Shown piece by piece: positions 61,408 to 64,000 of a DNA stretch of 64,000 nt. The stretch spans positions 1-64,000 of the forward strand of contig JAFYUZ010000016.1 of the NCBI GenBank assembly GCA_017549365.1, written 5' to 3'. This DNA comes from Clostridia bacterium. Lineage in GTDB: Bacteria > Bacillota > Clostridia > Oscillospirales > CAG-382. The position numbers and the translations under genes are program-made. Position 1 is the stretch's first letter. Each line of letters begins with the position of its first letter. The notes beneath the pieces are model-generated. The model saw only the letters and a list, made by a program, of their open reading frames with translations. It had not been told where the DNA came from and did not search any database.

Positions 61408-62142
61408 ATGCTTCTTGATCTGATACAATCGGGCTTTGAAACAAGCCTTCTCATCGACGTTTTGCTTTCTATCCCCATTATCCTGCTTTCTCTTTCGGTG
61501 CACGAAAGCGTGCACGCAATTGCCGCGAACGCCCTCGGCGATCCAACGGCACGAAATCTTGGCAGAATAACCCTTAACCCTGTAAAGCATTTTGACCTTT
61601 ACGGTTTTCTTTGTATGCTCGTTTTCGGTTTTGGTTGGGCAAAACCCGTGCCGATAAGCACGAGATATATGAAAAACGGAAAATGGGGCTTTGTGGTGTC
61701 GGCGCTTGCGGGACCTTTTTCCAACTTTTTGCTTGCCTTTGTTATGGCGATCGTTTACGTCATCGCTTTCATCGTTATGTCGCACCTTGCGGTGGCGGTT
61801 GCTGTTTCGGGCACTCTTTTCAATCTGATCCTGCGCTTTTTTGAGATCGGCATTTTCATGAACGTTTCGCTTGCCGTTTTCAATATGCTTCCCGTTCCGC
61901 CCCTTGACGGTTCGCGCCTTCTCACCGCTCTTATCCCCAGAAGATGGGCAATGTTCGTTTTCAAATACGAGCAGATATTCATGATGGCGCTTCTGGCTCT
62001 TCTTTATTTTGGCGCATTTTCGGGCATTCTTTCTTCGGCAACGGGCGCCGTTGCGGGCTTTATTCTTGATACGGTAAACCTTATTCCTTTTGAAAACCTT
62101 GTTAGCGAAGAAGGACTTTACAAAATCTTCATGAGTATGTAA
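61408..62142 (+). CDS. Site-2 protease family (M50) membrane metalloprotease
   Basis: A 244-residue intramembrane zinc protease of the short M50 group. SVHESVHA (about 28-35) is the HExxH site, and NMLPVPPLDGSR near 153-164 supplies the third zinc ligand (Asp). Four to six hydrophobic segments; no PDZ domain. NPVKHFDLYGFL and FGFGWAKPVPI are typical of the YwhC-like clade commonly encoded beside scpAB in Firmicutes. Its target is unknown in most species. The start at 61408 has GGAAAGAG upstream; an earlier in-frame ATG at 61318 lies only six bases after the -10 box and would leave no room for a ribosome site. Confidence 0.88.
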   Translation: MLLDLIQSGFETSLLIDVLLSIPIILLSLSVHESVHAIAANALGDPTARNLGRITLNPVKHFDLYGFLCMLVFGFGWAKPVPISTRYMKNGKWGFVVSALAGPFSNFLLAFVMAIVYVIAFIVMSHLAVAVAVSGTLFNLILRFFEIGIFMNVSLAVFNMLPVPPLDGSRLLTALIPRRWAMFVFKYEQIFMMALLALLYFGAFSGILSSATGAVAGFILDTVNLIPFENLVSEEGLYKIFMSM

Positions 62143-62162
62143 GAAATGTGAGATCATACGGT

Positions 62163-63029
62163 ATGACAGACATAGAAACACTTGACAGCGAAATCGAATA
62201 CACCGCGAAAAACGACGGAGAAATATCGCTTTTTGACACCGAAGAGGACGATTCGCCGAAATTCAAGCTTGAAATTTTCGAAGGCCCTCTCGATCTTCTT
62301 CTGTCGCTTATTGCAAAGAACAAGGTCAATATATACGACATTCCCATTGCGGTGATACTTGACCAGTACATGGAATATATCCACGAGATGGAAATGTTCA
62401 ACATGGATGTTGCCTCTTCGTTTATCGTCATGGCGGCTCGGCTTATGCTGATAAAATCCCGTATGCTTCTGCCCGTGCAGAAGGACGAGGAAGACCCAAG
62501 ACAAGAGCTTGTTGATATGCTTTTGGAATATCAGCGCGCAAAGAAGACGGCAGAGGTTTTGCACGACCGCGAATTTACCTATTGGGGACGCTACGAAAAA
62601 CCCGCCGAGGATATCGGCGTAGATCCCGAATACAAGCTTACCCACGACATAGAGATATTGAAAGAGGCGCTTCACCGCATTCTTGCCCGAAACGACGAGC
62701 TGGAAGAAAACACCTTTGAAATGGAGCAGAACATTGGCAAGCATCTCACCGCCACCCGTCAGGTCAGCGTTGGAGAAAAGATCGTGAGCGTTCTGAAAAG
62801 TCTTGCAAAAAAAGACAAGCAGAGGCTTGACAGCTTTTTTGACAAGGTGCAGAGCCGAGGCGAGGTCGTGGCAACCTTTCTTGCCCTGCTCGAGCTGATA
62901 AAGGGCAAGCGCATCAGCATCACCTATTACAGCGACAACTATTCCGATTGCGATATCACCCTGAACCGCGAGGTAGAGGACGAATATCAGCCGCTCGGAG
63001 AAAACGGAGATATGGAAAACAATGAATAA
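62163..63029 (+). CDS. scpA: Segregation and condensation protein A
   Basis: A 288-residue kleisin. FEGPLDLLLSLIAKNKVNIYDIPIAVI (about 38-64) is the conserved N-terminal SMC-neck-binding segment. ASSFIVMAARLMLIKSRMLLP follows near 85-105, and the winged-helix C terminus includes VVATFLALLELIKGKRI. It forms the bacterial condensin with SMC and ScpB and organises the chromosome. An upstream GTG at 62148 is the alternative start; the Shine-Dalgarno signal is weak for both. It overlaps scpB by 8 bases. Confidence 0.93.
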   Translation: MTDIETLDSEIEYTAKNDGEISLFDTEEDDSPKFKLEIFEGPLDLLLSLIAKNKVNIYDIPIAVILDQYMEYIHEMEMFNMDVASSFIVMAARLMLIKSRMLLPVQKDEEDPRQELVDMLLEYQRAKKTAEVLHDREFTYWGRYEKPAEDIGVDPEYKLTHDIEILKEALHRILARNDELEENTFEMEQNIGKHLTATRQVSVGEKIVSVLKSLAKKDKQRLDSFFDKVQSRGEVVATFLALLELIKGKRISITYYSDNYSDCDITLNREVEDEYQPLGENGDMENNE

Positions 63030-63759
63030 TCAACAGGTGTTCGACGGCATCGTCGATCTTGAATATATAATAAAAGCCTCGGAGGCGGTGCTTTTTGCCT
63101 GCGGCAGTGCTGTGGGATTTGACAAGCTTGCCTTTGCGGTGGGAGCGGCACAGAGCGATATTTTGCCCGCCCTTGAAAAACTGCAAAAAAAATACAAAGA
63201 TAACGAGTCGGCAATAGAGCTTGTTATTTACGACGGATATGCCCAGCTGATAACAAAAAGCGAGTACGGCGACATTGTCCGCACGGCGCTGGAATTGAGA
63301 AAAAACCAGCCTCTTTCGCGCGCGGCGCTGGAGGTGCTTGCCATCATTGCCTACAATCAGCCGGTAACGCGAGCGTTCATTGACCGCGTGCGCGGTGTTG
63401 AATCGCCGTCGGTCACAGCCGCCCTTGCCGAAAAGGGACTTATCGAAGAAGTCGGAAGACTTGACGCTCCCGGTCACCCGATCCTTTACGGCACAACGCC
63501 TGTGTTCCTTCGCACTTTCGGACTTGAATCAACCGCAGAGCTTGAAAATCTGCCCGAGCTTGAGGAGATCCGAAAAGCCTTTGCGGCAGGCGAGGAACAG
63601 CAAAAAATGGATATCGGCGACGGAAAGCTTAACGAGGACAACGATCCCGAGGGCGAGATAGACGTTCCCGATATCATCCCCGAAGAGGGAGTTATCGAAG
63701 ACCTTTCGGACGAGGGAATACAGATTTCCATTGACGATACAGAAGACACCGAAGAATAA
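63022..63759 (+). CDS. scpB: Segregation and condensation protein B
   Basis: A 245-residue winged-helix protein. ASEAVLFACGSAVGFDKLA opens the first winged helix. LSRAALEVLAIIAYNQPVTRAFIDRVRGV (within 95-125) and LEEVGRxxxPGHPxLYGTTPxFLRTFGL-type sequence follow, all hallmarks of ScpB. The final ~50 residues are a highly acidic tail (many Asp/Glu) longer than in most homologues. It dimerises and binds the ScpA middle region. Translationally coupled to scpA. Confidence 0.93.
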   Translation: MNNQQVFDGIVDLEYIIKASEAVLFACGSAVGFDKLAFAVGAAQSDILPALEKLQKKYKDNESAIELVIYDGYAQLITKSEYGDIVRTALELRKNQPLSRAALEVLAIIAYNQPVTRAFIDRVRGVESPSVTAALAEKGLIEEVGRLDAPGHPILYGTTPVFLRTFGLESTAELENLPELEEIRKAFAAGEEQQKMDIGDGKLNEDNDPEGEIDVPDIIPEEGVIEDLSDEGIQISIDDTEDTEE

Positions 63760-63779
63760 TTTTTAAAGGAGATAAAACT

Positions 63780-64000
63780 ATGAAACTTTATATCGCCTGC
63801 GACCACGCAGCCATTGAAATGAAAGACGAGATCACCGCATACCTTCGCGAAAAGGGACATGATGTTGAGGACCTTGGCATAAATATCGGTGAAAAGATCG
63901 ATTATCCCGTTGCCGCCGAAAAGGTTGCCCGCAAGGTCGTTTCGGACGGTGCATCCCGCGGAATCCTTATTTGCGGAACAGGTATCGGCATGTCTATTGC
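63780..64000 (+). CDS. rpiB: Ribose 5-phosphate isomerase B (5' part only)
   Basis: The reading frame starts with ATG at 63780, behind AAAGGAG, and runs off the window end after 73 codons. The visible N terminus has ACDHAAIEMK (the Asp-His substrate-binding loop), DLGINIGEKIDYPVAAEKVA and ICGTGIGMSI, where Cys is the catalytic residue of RpiB/LacAB enzymes. It interconverts ribose-5-phosphate and ribulose-5-phosphate. About half of the usual ~145 residues is missing at the window edge. Confidence 0.9.
   Translation, partial: MKLYIACDHAAIEMKDEITAYLREKGHDVEDLGINIGEKIDYPVAAEKVARKVVSDGASRGILICGTGIGMSI

Noticed and set aside
1-64000. Prophage or insertion-sequence genes
   Set aside because: No integrase, transposase, terminase or structural phage protein could be recognised in any supported reading frame.

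Overview
The window comes from a low-to-mid-GC, Gram-positive member of the Clostridia (Eubacteriales). The evidence is Shine-Dalgarno sites of the AGGAGG type, TTGACA-17-TATAAT promoters, S-layer homology (SLH) proteins, a CpsBCD/EpsL-type polysaccharide locus, and the chromosomal order site-2 protease - scpA - scpB - rpiB at the right end. No phage, transposase, CRISPR array or functional RNA gene of a known class was recognised. Genus cannot be assigned from the sequence alone. The glycosidase set and the AraC regulators suggest a carbohydrate-foraging, possibly gut, anaerobe (inference).

Left arm (1-9.3 kb): a SAM methyltransferase, a membrane-anchored protein of unknown function, a sialidase-fold (BNR) protein, and two divergent AraC-regulator/glycosidase pairs (a GH28-like beta-helix enzyme and a DUF6259-like putative glycosidase). 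Between them lie dispersed arrays of tiny palindromes separated by the spacer cgatat. One terminator-plus-array cassette is present twice with a single mismatch in 126 bp.

Central locus (about 9.5-35.4 kb): one long co-directional polysaccharide gene cluster with a consensus promoter at 9754 and a roughly 230-nt leader. Genes in order: Wzz-like CpsC, tyrosine autokinase CpsD, PHP phosphatase CpsB, three enzymes of bacillosamine type (PglE-like aminotransferase, PglC-like phosphoglycosyl transferase, PglD-like acetyltransferase), a GT4 enzyme, an HPr-kinase-like ATPase, a second GT-B enzyme, an EpsG/Wzy-like polymerase, a 1716-residue secreted protein, two more glycosyltransferases, a Wzx flippase, LicD, a TagD-like cytidylyltransferase, and the UDP-L-FucNAc trio CapE/FnlA, CapF/FnlB, CapG/FnlC. 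An SLH protein with eight ~50-residue repeats sits inside the last trio. The 1716-residue protein joins an NAGPA-type phosphodiester glycosidase domain, aromatic wall-binding-like repeats and a C-terminal Cys-X5-Arg phosphatase domain. With LicD and TagD in the same cluster, this suggests a phosphodiester-decorated surface glycan made together with its own extracellular remodelling enzyme.

Right-central region (35.4-44.5 kb): a GH39-like glycosidase, then, reading leftward, a VOC protein, a sugar-phosphate isomerase, a GpsA-like dehydrogenase, a GH110-like beta-helix protein, a metallophosphoesterase and an SstT-type transporter. A divergent MBL-fold hydrolase follows.

Right arm (44.5-64 kb): a second, mosaic palindrome array; a leftward operon of two zinc-ribbon ABC exporters flanking a DUF1854 protein; an AraC regulator followed by three tandem paralogous ~980-residue secreted proteins, each with a conserved N-terminal domain, central SLH modules and a C-terminal right-handed beta-helix; a small membrane protein of unknown function; and the housekeeping cluster site-2 protease, ScpA, ScpB, and RpiB (cut by the window edge).
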